Below, one piece after another: positions 26,974-35,443 of a stretch of DNA of 64,000 nt. Each line of letters begins with the position of its first letter. Within the stretch, counting starts at the first letter, position 1. The notes under the pieces are model-generated. The model had not been told where the DNA came from, did not search any database, and saw only the letters and a program-made list of their open reading frames with translations. Source of the stretch: Streptomyces candidus (GTDB lineage: Bacteria; Actinomycetota; Actinomycetes; Streptomycetales; Streptomycetaceae); NCBI RefSeq assembly GCF_014207445.1, contig NZ_JACHEM010000006.1:1-64000 (forward strand), given 5' to 3'. The position numbers were made by a program, and so were the translations under genes.

Positions 26974-27366
26974 TCAGTGGGCGCCGAACAGCTCCAGCAG
27001 CTCCTTCTTGTCGAACATCCGGGCGGTGTCCACGGCGGAGGGCGTGCCCGCGGCGGGGTCCGCCCCGCCGGCGACCAGTACCCGGACCACCTCGTCCTCA
27101 CCCTTGAAGACGGCGCCGGCGAGCGGCGTCTGCCCGCGGTCGTTGGCCCGGTTCGCGTCCGCCCCGCGCTTCAGGAGGGCCTCCACCGCACCCGCGTGCC
27201 CGTGATAGGCGGCGAGCATCACCAGGGTCTGCCCCTGCTCGTTGGTGAGGTTCGGCGAGACGCCCGCGTCGACGTACGCGGCGAGCGCCTCGGCGTCACC
27301 CTGCCGGGCGAGGTCGAAGATCTTGGTCGCGAGTTCGACGACCTCGGGGTCGGGAGCTTCGCTCAT
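26974..27366 (-). CDS. ankyrin-repeat protein
   Basis: A 130-aa soluble protein made of about three ankyrin repeats, with the hallmark GQTLVMLAAYHGHAGAVEAL, GADANRANDRGQTPL and GEDEVVRVLVAGGADP segments. It is probably a small cytoplasmic protein-binding module; the partner is unknown. The ATG at 27366 (MSEAPDPEVV) is chosen over an upstream ATG whose added residues are not conserved in character. It is monocistronic, convergent with nothing close. Confidence 0.85.
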   Translation of the reverse strand: MSEAPDPEVVELATKIFDLARQGDAEALAAYVDAGVSPNLTNEQGQTLVMLAAYHGHAGAVEALLKRGADANRANDRGQTPLAGAVFKGEDEVVRVLVAGGADPAAGTPSAVDTARMFDKKELLELFGAH

Positions 27367-27626
27367 CGCGGGCAGCCTGCCTTTCACACACATGCCGTGA
27401 CCAGGAGCGCACGGCGCGGGGGCCGTACGAGTGAATCGTCAGGGTACTGCCCGCCGGGCGACATGACCCGGCCTCCCGGCGGCAAAGATCATCACGTGTG
27501 CGGCGGGATCGGCCAGTCCGGTGAAAAAGATGAAAAGTAACTCGATTGCACGATTTGCGGTATTGGTACTTTCTGTGAGCCTGGAAGAACTCATGGTGAC
27601 TGTCCCCATCGACCAGGAGAACCCAC

Positions 27627-27821
27627 ATGATCCTGTCCATCTCGGGTGTCGTGCTGCTCGGCATCATCGTCTTCCTGTTCTTCCGCAAGGACGGACTCAA
27701 GGCGTCCCACGCCCTGGTCTGCGCGCTCTTCGGCTTCTACCTCGCGGGCACCGCCATCGCCCCGAGCATCAAGGCCGGAGGCGCGAGCCTCGCCAGCCTT
27801 TTGGGCGGGATCAAGTTCTGA
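27627..27821 (+). CDS. smeA: small membrane protein SmeA
   Basis: A 64-residue protein with two hydrophobic segments (about 3-19 and 28-46) and a short Gly/Ser-rich C-terminus. Size, character and position directly before an FtsK/SpoIIIE-like gene match SmeA of S. coelicolor. As I recall, SmeA is made during sporulation and recruits SffA to division septa. The ATG at 27627 has AGGAG eight bases upstream. sffA begins 37 bp downstream. Confidence 0.8.
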   Translation: MILSISGVVLLGIIVFLFFRKDGLKASHALVCALFGFYLAGTAIAPSIKAGGASLASLLGGIKF

Positions 27822-27858
27822 CCCCGCGTCCATCCACTCTCACTTCAGGAGTCCCGAC

Positions 27859-29505
27859 GTGGCCCGGCGTCCCCTCCCCCGCATTCTGAGCAGCAGCAGT
27901 GTGTCGCTGGCCCGCAGCCGCGAACTGGCGCGCACTGCCGCCGACAGCGCCACGGACGTGCTCCATCCGCTCATCACGATCGGCCGCGGCCTGCGCAAGC
28001 TCGCCGCGGCCGGCCGGGACAGATGGTGCGCCACCCCCAAGGAGAGGCGCGGTCCCGCGCTGTTCCTGGTGGGTTCCGTCGTCCTGGTGGTCGCGCTCAT
28101 CCCGTACGGACCGCTGCTCGTCCTCGTCACGGTGATGGCCGCGGCCGCCTGGAAGGGTCATGAACGTGCCCCCGTTCAGACCGGTCCATCCCCGGCGGAG
28201 ACGGAGCGGCTCCAGTCCCTCTACGAGGCGCTGGTGCCGTACTTCTCCGTGCCCGACGACCCCGATCCGCTCTTCGCGCACGGCGGCGCGTGGGACAGGG
28301 CCTTCGGCGACCACGAGTTCGACGACACCGGCCGGCTGTCGCGGCTGCTGATCCACTACCCCGCCTACTTCCCCGACGGCGAGGCCTCCTCCCGGGCCCG
28401 CATCGAACAGTTGCTGCACGCCAAGTCGGGGCGTGGCCGGGAGTACCGCTTCGACTGGGACCAGGAGGGCAACGAGCTCGTCATGGCGGTGCTCGACGCG
28501 CTTCCGACGACGATCGCGGCCCAGCACTTCGTCACCGCGCCCGGCGAGACGGTCCTCGGCTTCACCGACGAGGACGCGGCGCCCCGCACGGTCCCCGTCC
28601 GGGCCGGCGACGAGTCCTACGACGCCACCCCGGTGATCTGGCGGACCGGACCGCGCTCCACCGAGCCTCACCTGCTGGTCGTGGGCCAGCCCGGCAGCGG
28701 GACGACGAGTCTGCTGCGCTCCGTCGCCCTCCAGGCGCTCCAGAACGGCGACGTACTGATCGCCGAGGGCAGCGGCACCGGCGAGTACGCCTGCCTCGCC
28801 GGCCGCAGCGGCGTGCTGGCCGTCGAGTGCGGCGTGACCGGCGCGCTGGCGAGTCTGGAGTGGGCCGCGGCGGAAACCGAGCGGCGGTTGCTCTCCGCCA
28901 ACCGGGCCAGGCAGGCGGGCCGCCCCGCGCCCGAGGACACCCGGCGTCCGCTGTGGATCCTGCTCGACCGGCCGAGCGTCCTCGGACACCTGGCGGCGGC
29001 CGACGGCCGCGTCGACCCCCAACAGCTGCTCCAGGTGCCGCTGCGGCACGGCAGGGCGGCCCACGTCACGGTGGTGGTGGCCGAACAGTTCGACGCCCTG
29101 GACACCCTCAGCGATTCGGTACGCGCGCACACCCGCGCGCGTGCCGTCCTCGGGCCCGCGTCCGCGCAGGAGGTGGCGTCCGTGCTGGGTGCCCCGCCGC
29201 ACACCACGCCCACGCCCGACGTCCCGCCGGGGCGGGGCTACGCGCGGCTCGGTGCGGGTCCGGTGATGCGCCTCCAGGTACCGGCCACCCCCGACCCGTA
29301 CGACGACGCCACGAGCGAGGCGCACCGGCAGGCCGTACTGGAACTGCTGCCGGAGCGCGCCGTTCCGCTGGAGGACACCGACCCCGATCCCGGCCCCGTC
29401 CTTCGCCCCGAGCCCGCCCCGGAGCCCGATCCCGCCCGCGACCCGGCACACGCCCCCCGCCGCGATGCCGACCGGGATGCCGATCCGGTGCGGACGCCCG
29501 GGTGA
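27859..29505 (+). CDS. sffA: FtsK/SpoIIIE-like protein SffA
   Basis: A 548-aa protein. Two close hydrophobic stretches near residues 72-100 anchor it in the membrane; the remainder is a RecA-like ATPase domain related to FtsK/SpoIIIE. The P-loop reads LLVVGQPGSGTTSLL: the lysine of the canonical GK[ST] is replaced by Thr. A Walker B-like LWILLDRP follows at about residue 370. The C-terminus is an acidic Pro/Asp/Arg repeat. It lacks the long linker and gamma domain of FtsK. The GTG at 27859 has AGGAG seven bases upstream. In S. coelicolor SffA localises to sporulation septa with SmeA (from memory). The stop codon abuts that of the convergent regulator. Confidence 0.8.
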   Translation: MARRPLPRILSSSSVSLARSRELARTAADSATDVLHPLITIGRGLRKLAAAGRDRWCATPKERRGPALFLVGSVVLVVALIPYGPLLVLVTVMAAAAWKGHERAPVQTGPSPAETERLQSLYEALVPYFSVPDDPDPLFAHGGAWDRAFGDHEFDDTGRLSRLLIHYPAYFPDGEASSRARIEQLLHAKSGRGREYRFDWDQEGNELVMAVLDALPTTIAAQHFVTAPGETVLGFTDEDAAPRTVPVRAGDESYDATPVIWRTGPRSTEPHLLVVGQPGSGTTSLLRSVALQALQNGDVLIAEGSGTGEYACLAGRSGVLAVECGVTGALASLEWAAAETERRLLSANRARQAGRPAPEDTRRPLWILLDRPSVLGHLAAADGRVDPQQLLQVPLRHGRAAHVTVVVAEQFDALDTLSDSVRAHTRARAVLGPASAQEVASVLGAPPHTTPTPDVPPGRGYARLGAGPVMRLQVPATPDPYDDATSEAHRQAVLELLPERAVPLEDTDPDPGPVLRPEPAPEPDPARDPAHAPRRDADRDADPVRTPG

Positions 29506-31005
29506 TCACGCCACGGACGTCCGCGGCCCTTCCGCCCCCGACCCCGCGCCGGTCTCGACGAGCCGTGCCGCCGCGGCCAGGCGCACCGCGGCCTCCTCCG
29601 CCACCGGCCCGCCCACGGTGAACGGCAGCCGCACGTAACCCTCGAAGGCCCCGTCGACCCCGAACCTCGGCCCGGACGGCACCCGTACGCCGACCCGCTC
29701 CCCCACCGCCGCGATCCGCGACCCGGAGAGACCGCCGGTGCGCACCCACAGGGTGAGCCCGCCGCCCGGTACGTCGAACTCCCAGTCCGGCAGCTCCCGG
29801 CGCACGGCGGCCACAAGCGCGTCCCGGTTCTCCCGCGCCTGGCCGCGCCGGACCTCCACCGCCTGCTCCCAGCCCCCCGTGCTCATCAGCCAGTTGATGG
29901 CGAGCTGCTCCAGTACGGGGGTGCCGAGGTCGGCGTACGCGCGTGCCGAGACCAGGCTGCGGACGACCTCCGGGGCGGCCCTGACCCAGCCGATGCGCAT
30001 GCCCGCCCAGAACGCCTTGCTGGCCGAGCCGACCGTCAGGACGGTGCTGCCCGACGGGTCGAAGGAGCAGACCTGGCGCGGCATCTCCAGCCCTTCGTCC
30101 AGAGGCAGTTCCGTCATGGTCTCGTCGACGACCAGGACGGTGCCCGCCGAGCGGGCCGCCTCGACCAGCGCGCGGCGCTGGTCCTCGCTCGCCAGGGCGC
30201 CGGTGGGGTTGTGGAAGTCCGCCACGACGTACGCGAGCCGCGGGGCCGCGTCACGCAGCACCTGGCGCCAGCGCGGCAGGTCCCAGCCGGTCAGCCCCTC
30301 CGCCATGGCGACGGGCACCAGACGGGCTCCGGCCTCGCGCATGAGCTGGAGGATGTTCGCGTACGAGGGGGACTCGACGGCGATGCGTTCGCCGCGTCCC
30401 GCGAAGAGGTGGCAGATGGCGTCCATGGCGCCCATCGCGCCGGTGGTGACCATGATCTGTTCGGGCATCGTGGGGATGCCCTGCGCGGTGTAGCGGTCGG
30501 CGAGCATCTGGCGCAGGGCGGGCAGCCCCGCCGGGTAGTCGCCGTGCGTGTGGGCGTACGGCGGCAGCTCTTCGAGTGCCCCCTGCACGGCCCGGGTGAG
30601 CCACGGTTCGGGGGCGGGCAGGGCGGCCGTGCCGAGGTCGATGACGGAGCCCAGGGCCTCGGGCGGCAGCGGCTCCAGACCGCGGGCGGGCAGCGGGTTC
30701 CCCGCCGGTACGGCGGTCCAGCTCCCCGCTCCCCTGCGGGACTCCAGGAAACCCTCCGCGCGCAGCGCTTCGTAGGCGGCGGCCACGGTGGTGCGGCTGA
30801 CGGAGAGCGCCATGGCGAGTTCCCGCTCGGCGGGCAGCCGGGCCGCGACCGGAACACGGCCTTCCAGGACGAGCAGCCGCACCCCGTCGGCGAGCGCGCG
30901 GTAGGCGGGCGGCTTGCGCGACTGGGGGCCCGCCGACCGGGACTGCTGGGAGCCGAGCTGTCGGGCGAGCTGCGCCGCACCCACCGCCGAAGTCCACTGC
31001 GCCAT
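29506..31005 (-). CDS. MocR-type GntR regulator with aminotransferase domain
   Basis: A 499-aa MocR-family regulator. An N-terminal GntR winged helix (about 30-105, RLPAERELAMALSVSRTTVAAAY) is fused to a fold-type I aminotransferase domain with VADFHNPTGA, an active-site lysine region VGSASKAFWAG and R-containing YVRLPF near the end. PLP binding usually makes these effector sensors. The gene is divergent from a YczE-like membrane protein, an arrangement I recall for YczR-type MocR proteins. The ATG at 31005 gives MAQWTSAVG. The 3' end meets the sffA stop codon with no spacer (TGATCA). Confidence 0.88.
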   Translation of the reverse strand: MAQWTSAVGAAQLARQLGSQQSRSAGPQSRKPPAYRALADGVRLLVLEGRVPVAARLPAERELAMALSVSRTTVAAAYEALRAEGFLESRRGAGSWTAVPAGNPLPARGLEPLPPEALGSVIDLGTAALPAPEPWLTRAVQGALEELPPYAHTHGDYPAGLPALRQMLADRYTAQGIPTMPEQIMVTTGAMGAMDAICHLFAGRGERIAVESPSYANILQLMREAGARLVPVAMAEGLTGWDLPRWRQVLRDAAPRLAYVVADFHNPTGALASEDQRRALVEAARSAGTVLVVDETMTELPLDEGLEMPRQVCSFDPSGSTVLTVGSASKAFWAGMRIGWVRAAPEVVRSLVSARAYADLGTPVLEQLAINWLMSTGGWEQAVEVRRGQARENRDALVAAVRRELPDWEFDVPGGGLTLWVRTGGLSGSRIAAVGERVGVRVPSGPRFGVDGAFEGYVRLPFTVGGPVAEEAAVRLAAAARLVETGAGSGAEGPRTSVA

Positions 31006-31010
31006 GATTT

Positions 31011-31083
31011 CAGTCCACCTTCCCCGGATTGGCCATGGATGGCTCATCCTTTCGGGCCACAGAGTGTCATGCATCAGTCCACC
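31011..31083. promoter_or_regulatory. direct repeats CAGTCCACC, candidate MocR operator
   Basis: CAGTCCACC occurs at 31011-31019 and 31075-31083, 64 bp apart, and AGTCCACTG occurs just inside the regulator gene (near 30991). MocR proteins bind direct repeats in such divergent regions. Placement suits control of both the regulator and the YczE-like gene. Confidence 0.5.
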
Positions 31084-31107
31084 ATCACCACCCCAGGGGG
31101 GCACCAC

Positions 31108-31782
31108 TTGTCCGGGTCATCACGGTCCACGGATCTCTACCGGCGGCTGGCACAGCTGTACGTCGGCCTCGCCCTGTACGGGGCGAGTTCGGCGGCGCTG
31201 GTACGCGCGGGGCTGGGCCTCGAACCCTGGGGGGTGCTGCATCAGGGGCTTGCGGAACGCACCGGGCTCACCATTGGGGTCGTCTCGATCATCGTCGGGG
31301 CGGTGGTGCTGCTGCTCTGGATACCGCTGCGGCAGCGGCCCGGCCTGGGCACGGTCTCCAACGTCGTCGTCGTCGGCCTCGCGATGGACGGCACACTGGC
31401 CCTCGTGCCGGAGGTGCACGGGCCGGCCGGAAGGATCGCACTGCTGGTCGGCGGGATCGTGGTCAACGGGGCGGCGACCGGGCTCTACATCGCTGCCCGG
31501 TTCGGTCCCGGGCCGCGCGACGGCCTGATGACCGGCCTGCACGCGGCGACCGGGCGATCGGTGCGGCTCTCCCGTACCTGCGTCGAGGTCGCGGTCGTCG
31601 TCACCGGGTTCGTGCTCGGCGGGACCGTGGGCGCGGGCACGGTGCTGTACGCCCTGGCCATCGGTCCGCTCGCACAGTTCTTCCTCCGCGTGTTCGCCAC
31701 GCCCGCGCCCGCCCCGGCCGGGTCCGCCGCCCGGGACGTCCCGCGCGATCCGGAGCAGGGGCGGGCGATACTGCCCGGGTGA
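31108..31782 (+). CDS. YczE-like integral membrane protein
   Basis: A 224-aa protein with about five membrane helices and the family motif GLGLEPWGVLHQGLAERTG near its start, then GPRDGLMTGLHAATGRSVRLSR; this is the YczE/YitT-like family often paired with MocR regulators. Substrate unknown. I favour the TTG at 31108 because AGGGGGG lies six bases upstream. An in-frame ATG at 31069 has no ribosome site and would place the candidate operator inside the gene. The stop codon overlaps the next GTG (GTGA), so the following gene is translationally coupled. Confidence 0.75.
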   Translation: MSGSSRSTDLYRRLAQLYVGLALYGASSAALVRAGLGLEPWGVLHQGLAERTGLTIGVVSIIVGAVVLLLWIPLRQRPGLGTVSNVVVVGLAMDGTLALVPEVHGPAGRIALLVGGIVVNGAATGLYIAARFGPGPRDGLMTGLHAATGRSVRLSRTCVEVAVVVTGFVLGGTVGAGTVLYALAIGPLAQFFLRVFATPAPAPAGSAARDVPRDPEQGRAILPG

Positions 31783-32548
31783 ACCGCGCTCTTCAGCACA
31801 GCTATCTGGACATCCGGCACCGGTTGTTCCGTTCGCCCACCGCGGCGGGGCGGCCGACGGCCTGGAGAACACCGCGGCCGCCTTCCGCCGGGCCGCCGAT
31901 GAGGGCTACCGCTACTTCGAGACGGACATGCACGCCACGGCCGACGGCAGGCTGATCGCCTTCCACGACGCGACCCTGGACCGGGTGACGGACTCCGGCG
32001 GCCGGATCGCCGAACTGCCCTGGAGCCGGGTGCGCGAGGCCCGGGTGGCGGGTTCCGTGCCGCTCCCGCTCTTCGAGGAGCTGCTGGAGGAGTTTCCCGA
32101 GGCCCGCCGGAACGTGGACCTCAAGGCGGAGGCCGCCCTGCTGCCCCTGGTCGACCTGATCCGCCGCACCCGCTCCTGGGACCGCGTCTGTGTCGGATCG
32201 TTCAACGAGAGCCGCGTGGCCAGGGCGCAGCGTCTCGCCGGACCCCGCCTGGCGACGTCGTACGGAGTGCGGGGCGTACTGGCTCTGCGGCTGCGCTCCC
32301 TGGGCGTCTGGGCTCCGCTGCGCCGGGGCGCGGTGTGCGTCCAGGTGCCGGAGGCCCGGAACGGCGTACGGGTGGTCGACCGCCGCTTCGTCGCGGCGGC
32401 GCACGCACGGGGCCTCAAGGTGCACGTGTGGACGGTCAACGACGCCGACCGGATGGCCGCGCTCGTCGACCTGGGGGTGGATGGCATCATGACGGACCGG
32501 ATCGCGACGCTGCGGTCGGTGCTGACCGAACGGGGCGTTTGGGCCTGA
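31779..32548 (+). CDS. glycerophosphodiester phosphodiesterase, apparent frameshift
   Basis: A GDPD-family enzyme that would hydrolyse glycerophosphodiesters to glycerol-3-phosphate and an alcohol. The GTG at 31779 overlaps the upstream stop codon and encodes VNRALQHSYLD. At about 31810 the frame must shift: the catalytic start HRGGAADGLENT and the rest (ETDMHATADG, HDATLDRVTD, NVDLKAE, VHVWTVNDADRM) lie in the +2 frame from 31811. A single missing C after CTGGA would restore YLDHPAPVVPFAHRGG. Without it the GTG frame ends at 31955. Either the gene is inactivated, starts internally without a ribosome site, or the sequence has an indel error. Complete length would be about 256 aa. Confidence 0.75.
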
Positions 32549-32878
32549 TTCCGCGCCTCCCCTTCGCGCCTCGCGCCGGGAACGGTCGGCACCCACGAGA
32601 AGGACGTGCCCCGGGCCGGTGTTCTCCGCGGGGGGATTCATTCCGGTCGCGCGGGTACCCGTGCGGAAGGCCGGTGAGGCGGCAGGAAACTCCGTACCGG
32701 AAAGAATTTAGACCTTGAAGTAAAAGGCCGGTAGTGTACGCCTTTGGCCTGCCGGGCGGACCGTTACTGCGTGCTTGCGCAGGAAAATGCTTGGGTGACA
32801 TCTACTGACAGATGTGACAAAGCGGTCACTGGTGGGTACAACAAGGGCGGCACGACGGGCGACGCACTGACCCGCAAC
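32549..32878 (+). other. upstream region of rbpA
   Basis: A non-coding region of about 330 bp before the sigma-R-type promoter. It is locally AT-richer (AATTTAGACCTTGAAG near 32705). A clear inverted repeat GTGACATCT - N6 - AGATGTGAC occupies 32795-32818 (one mismatch), a candidate regulator site. Additional rbpA promoters may start here. Confidence 0.45.
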
Positions 32879-32905
32879 GGGAATCTTTACCGCCGACCGG
32901 ACGTT
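32879..32905 (+). promoter_or_regulatory. sigma-R-type promoter of rbpA
   Basis: GGGAAT - N18 - GTT matches the sigma-R consensus exactly. It lies 66 bp before the rbpA start. rbpA is recalled as a sigma-R target in S. coelicolor, induced by thiol-oxidative stress. Confidence 0.75.
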
Positions 32906-32970
32906 GACCGGATGACGACGACAGCGACAAATACCTGTCCTGTGGGCGACAAGCCCGGGAGGCACGATTC

Positions 32971-33345
32971 ATGAGTGAGCGAGCTCTCCGCGGTACGCGG
33001 CTCGTGGTGACCAGCTACGAGACGGACCGCGGCATCGATCTGGCCCCGCGCCAGGCGGTGGAGTACGCATGCGAGAAGGGACATCGCTTTGAGATGCCCT
33101 TCTCCGTGGAAGCGGAAATTCCGCCGGAGTGGGAGTGCAAGGTCTGTGGGACCCAGGCACTTCTGGTGGACGGCGATGGGCCGGAGGAGAAGAAGGGCAA
33201 GCCCGCGCGCACGCACTGGGACATGCTCATGGAACGGCGCACCCGCGAGGAACTCGAAGAGGTCCTGGCCGAAAGGCTCGCGGTACTGCGTTCCGGCGCC
33301 ATGAACATCGCGGTGCATCCGCGGGACAGCCGCAAGTCCGCCTGA
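32971..33345 (+). CDS. rbpA: RNA polymerase-binding protein RbpA
   Basis: A 124-aa actinobacterial transcription factor that binds the principal sigma factor (HrdB) and stabilises the open promoter complex. The central zinc-type fold contains YACEKGHRF and WECKVCGTQA. The C-terminal sigma-interaction helix is THWDMLMERRTREELEEVL. The basic linker KKGKPART precedes it. The ATG at 32971 has GGGAGG nine bases upstream. It is monocistronic, behind a sigma-R-type promoter and before a very strong terminator. Losing RbpA is known to slow growth and raise rifampicin sensitivity (family knowledge). Confidence 0.96.
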   Translation: MSERALRGTRLVVTSYETDRGIDLAPRQAVEYACEKGHRFEMPFSVEAEIPPEWECKVCGTQALLVDGDGPEEKKGKPARTHWDMLMERRTREELEEVLAERLAVLRSGAMNIAVHPRDSRKSA

Positions 33346-33381
33346 CGCCCTCGGGCATCCAGGCACTGGAGAAGTACAGCG

Positions 33382-33436
33382 CAAGAGCCGCGGGGTTCCG
33401 GCACACCGAGTGTGTGCCGGAGCCCCGCGGCTCTTG
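33382..33436. terminator. very strong rbpA terminator
   Basis: Arms of 25 bases (33382-33406 and 33412-33436) pair with a single G-T wobble around a 5-base loop. It lies 36 bp after rbpA and before the convergent fxsA gene. Confidence 0.88.
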
Positions 33437-33470
33437 TCGTGCGCGGCTCTTGTGATCAGTGCCGGGGCGG

Positions 33471-34085
33471 TCAGGGCGTCAGTGGCGTCCGGGGTCCGTC
33501 TTCGCGGCGCGGCGGGTGGGCCGACGACGGGCCGTCGTCGCGGATGACCTCTCCCTGCACGACCTTGCCGTCCGGACGGTGCATGCGCGCCTGCTGGAAC
33601 GCGTCGCCGAGGCTGCCGGGCTGCTGCGCGGCGTTCATGCGCCGCTCCAGCGACGTCTCCGTGTACTTGCCGAGAGCCGCGCGCACCGGCGGCAGCAGGA
33701 CCAGCAGGCCGAGGGCGTCGGAGAGCAGACCGGGCAGGATCAGCAGGAGCCCGGCAAGCATCACGAAGCCGTTGCCGGAACCCTTGCGGCCCTGCCGTTC
33801 GGCGGCCGGGTCGTAGGCGCCGCCGCTCTGCTGCTGGCGCTGGATCGTCTCGCTGAGGTTCTTGAACGCGCGGCGGCCGGCCCGCTTGATCACGGCGCCG
33901 CCGAGCACCGCGCCGCCGACCAGCAGCAGGAAGACGGTGAGCCCTCCGGCCGCGTCGGCCACGAGGGTCAGCAGCCAGATCTCCAGCACCAGCCAGACGG
34001 CGAGGCCGAGAGGTACGAACGTGCGGGCACGGGAGCGCTTGCGGGCGCTCGTGGCAGCGGGCGGGGGCGGGGTGCCGGTCGTCAT
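33471..34085 (-). CDS. fxsA: FxsA family membrane protein
   Basis: A 204-aa membrane protein of the FxsA family. An N-terminal Pro/Ala stretch, then helices at about 25-47, 50-65 and 115-140 (MLAGLLLILPGLLSDALGLL, the family hallmark), and a Glu/Arg/Pro-rich C-terminal tail. In E. coli FxsA relieves phage T7 exclusion by the F plasmid; its normal role is unknown. The ATG at 34085 has CTGGGA just upstream. It is convergent with rbpA and follows the mannosyltransferase gene after about 115 bp. Confidence 0.88.
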   Translation of the reverse strand: MTTGTPPPPAATSARKRSRARTFVPLGLAVWLVLEIWLLTLVADAAGGLTVFLLLVGGAVLGGAVIKRAGRRAFKNLSETIQRQQQSGGAYDPAAERQGRKGSGNGFVMLAGLLLILPGLLSDALGLLVLLPPVRAALGKYTETSLERRMNAAQQPGSLGDAFQQARMHRPDGKVVQGEVIRDDGPSSAHPPRREDGPRTPLTP

Positions 34086-34200
34086 GTTCCCAGTGTGCCT
34101 GGCAGGGTGCCTGAACGGCGTAAAGAGGACGTGAGGAGGCCGGTGACCCTTCAAGCGCGGCAGGCGGGTTGTCAGGGCCGCAGAGGTCAGCGGGCCGAAG

Positions 34201-34968
34201 TCAGGAGGGCTTGCGGCCCAGGATCTTGCCGGTGCGTGAGCCGACACCCCACGCGGTGACCCGCCACAGGGCCTCGACGACGATGTCGTTGCTCATCTTC
34301 GACTCGCCGATCTCCCGCTCGACGAAGGTGATCGGGACCTCCACGACGCGGAAGCCGGCCTCGACCGCGCGCCGGGCCAGGTCGACCTGGAAGCAGTAGC
34401 CCTGCGAGGCGACCTCGTCCAGGCCCAGCCCCTGCAGCGTCTCGACGCGGAAGGCGCGGTAGCCGCCGGTGATGTCGCGGATCGGCACGCCCAGCAGCGT
34501 ACGGGAGTAGAGGCTGCCGCCGCGGGAGAGGAACTCGCGGGACTTCGGCCAGTTCACGACGCGGCCGCCGGGCACCCAGCGCGAGCCGAGGACGAGGTCG
34601 GCGCCCTTGAGGGCGGTCAGCAGGCGGGGCAGTTCCTCGGGCTGGTGGGAGCCGTCGGCGTCCATCTCGACGAGGACGCCGTACCCGTGGTCGATGCCCC
34701 AGCGGAAGCCCGCCATGTAGGCGGCGCCGAGGCCCTCCTTGCCCTTGCGGTGCAGGACGTGGACCTGGTCGTCGGCCGCCGCGAGCTCGTCGGCGAGCTT
34801 GCCGGTGCCGTCGGGGCTGTTGTCGTCGGCGACGAGAACGTGCGCCTCGGGAACGGATTCCCGGACTCGCGCGACGATCGGCTTGATGTTCTCGGCCTCG
34901 TTGTAGGTCGGGATGATCACCAAAGCACTGCCGAGCGGGCCATAACGCTTCTGTCCGCCGTCGTTCAC
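34201..34968 (-). CDS. ppm1: polyprenol-phosphate mannosyltransferase (GT2)
   Basis: A 255-aa cytoplasmic GT2 glycosyltransferase that should transfer mannose from GDP-mannose to polyprenyl phosphate. VIIPTYNEAENI and VADDNSPDGT bind the nucleotide sugar, VEMDADGSHQPEEL carries the metal-binding Asp triad, and WPKSREFLSRGG and DITGGYRAFR are typical of DPM1-like enzymes. There is no C-terminal membrane domain; in S. coelicolor the apolipoprotein N-acyltransferase is a separate gene. The product supplies protein O-mannosylation, which matters for phage receptors and cell envelope (family knowledge). The GTG at 34968 has AGGGGC upstream. Confidence 0.9.
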   Translation of the reverse strand: MNDGGQKRYGPLGSALVIIPTYNEAENIKPIVARVRESVPEAHVLVADDNSPDGTGKLADELAAADDQVHVLHRKGKEGLGAAYMAGFRWGIDHGYGVLVEMDADGSHQPEELPRLLTALKGADLVLGSRWVPGGRVVNWPKSREFLSRGGSLYSRTLLGVPIRDITGGYRAFRVETLQGLGLDEVASQGYCFQVDLARRAVEAGFRVVEVPITFVEREIGESKMSNDIVVEALWRVTAWGVGSRTGKILGRKPS

Positions 34969-35443
34969 TGCTGCCCCTTTTCATGCCCGAACACAGAGGA
35001 CCCACCATAGCGAGCGCGCGCGGGCGAGGGGTTGAGGGGCTACGGATGGGGGCCCGGCGTCCTTCGGGCCGACCAGGTGCCCGCCGGCTGCGGACATCCT
35101 CGCCGTTGTCTACTGAACGCCGGGGCCCTACCCGTGTCGCACCGGCGGCCGAAAAAACCTTCCCTCGCCCCCGAGGCGCGGGCGCTGAACCTGGTTCCCG
35201 GGGCGGCGGTGCCGGTGCGGCACTTCCGCCCCCATGACCCAGCGGCGTTCGACGACTGCGTGGAGGATTTCCGGCCGGACGTTTCGTGGTGGACCCGGCC
35301 GAACCTACCCGCCGGTGGCCGCTTTCTGTCAACACCTGTGCGACCTGCGGCGATTCGCCGAATCAGCAGGTCAGTGCCGACGGCGCGAAGAACCCGCCGG
35401 CCGCCAGGGGCTCACCGATCGGCGGTACGCGGCCCACCGGGCG
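34969..35443. other. 475-bp region without a recognised gene
   Basis: Nothing convincing on either strand. It contains the promoter of the mannosyltransferase gene and the 3' side of the amidohydrolase gene. No strong hairpin noted. Confidence 0.4.
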
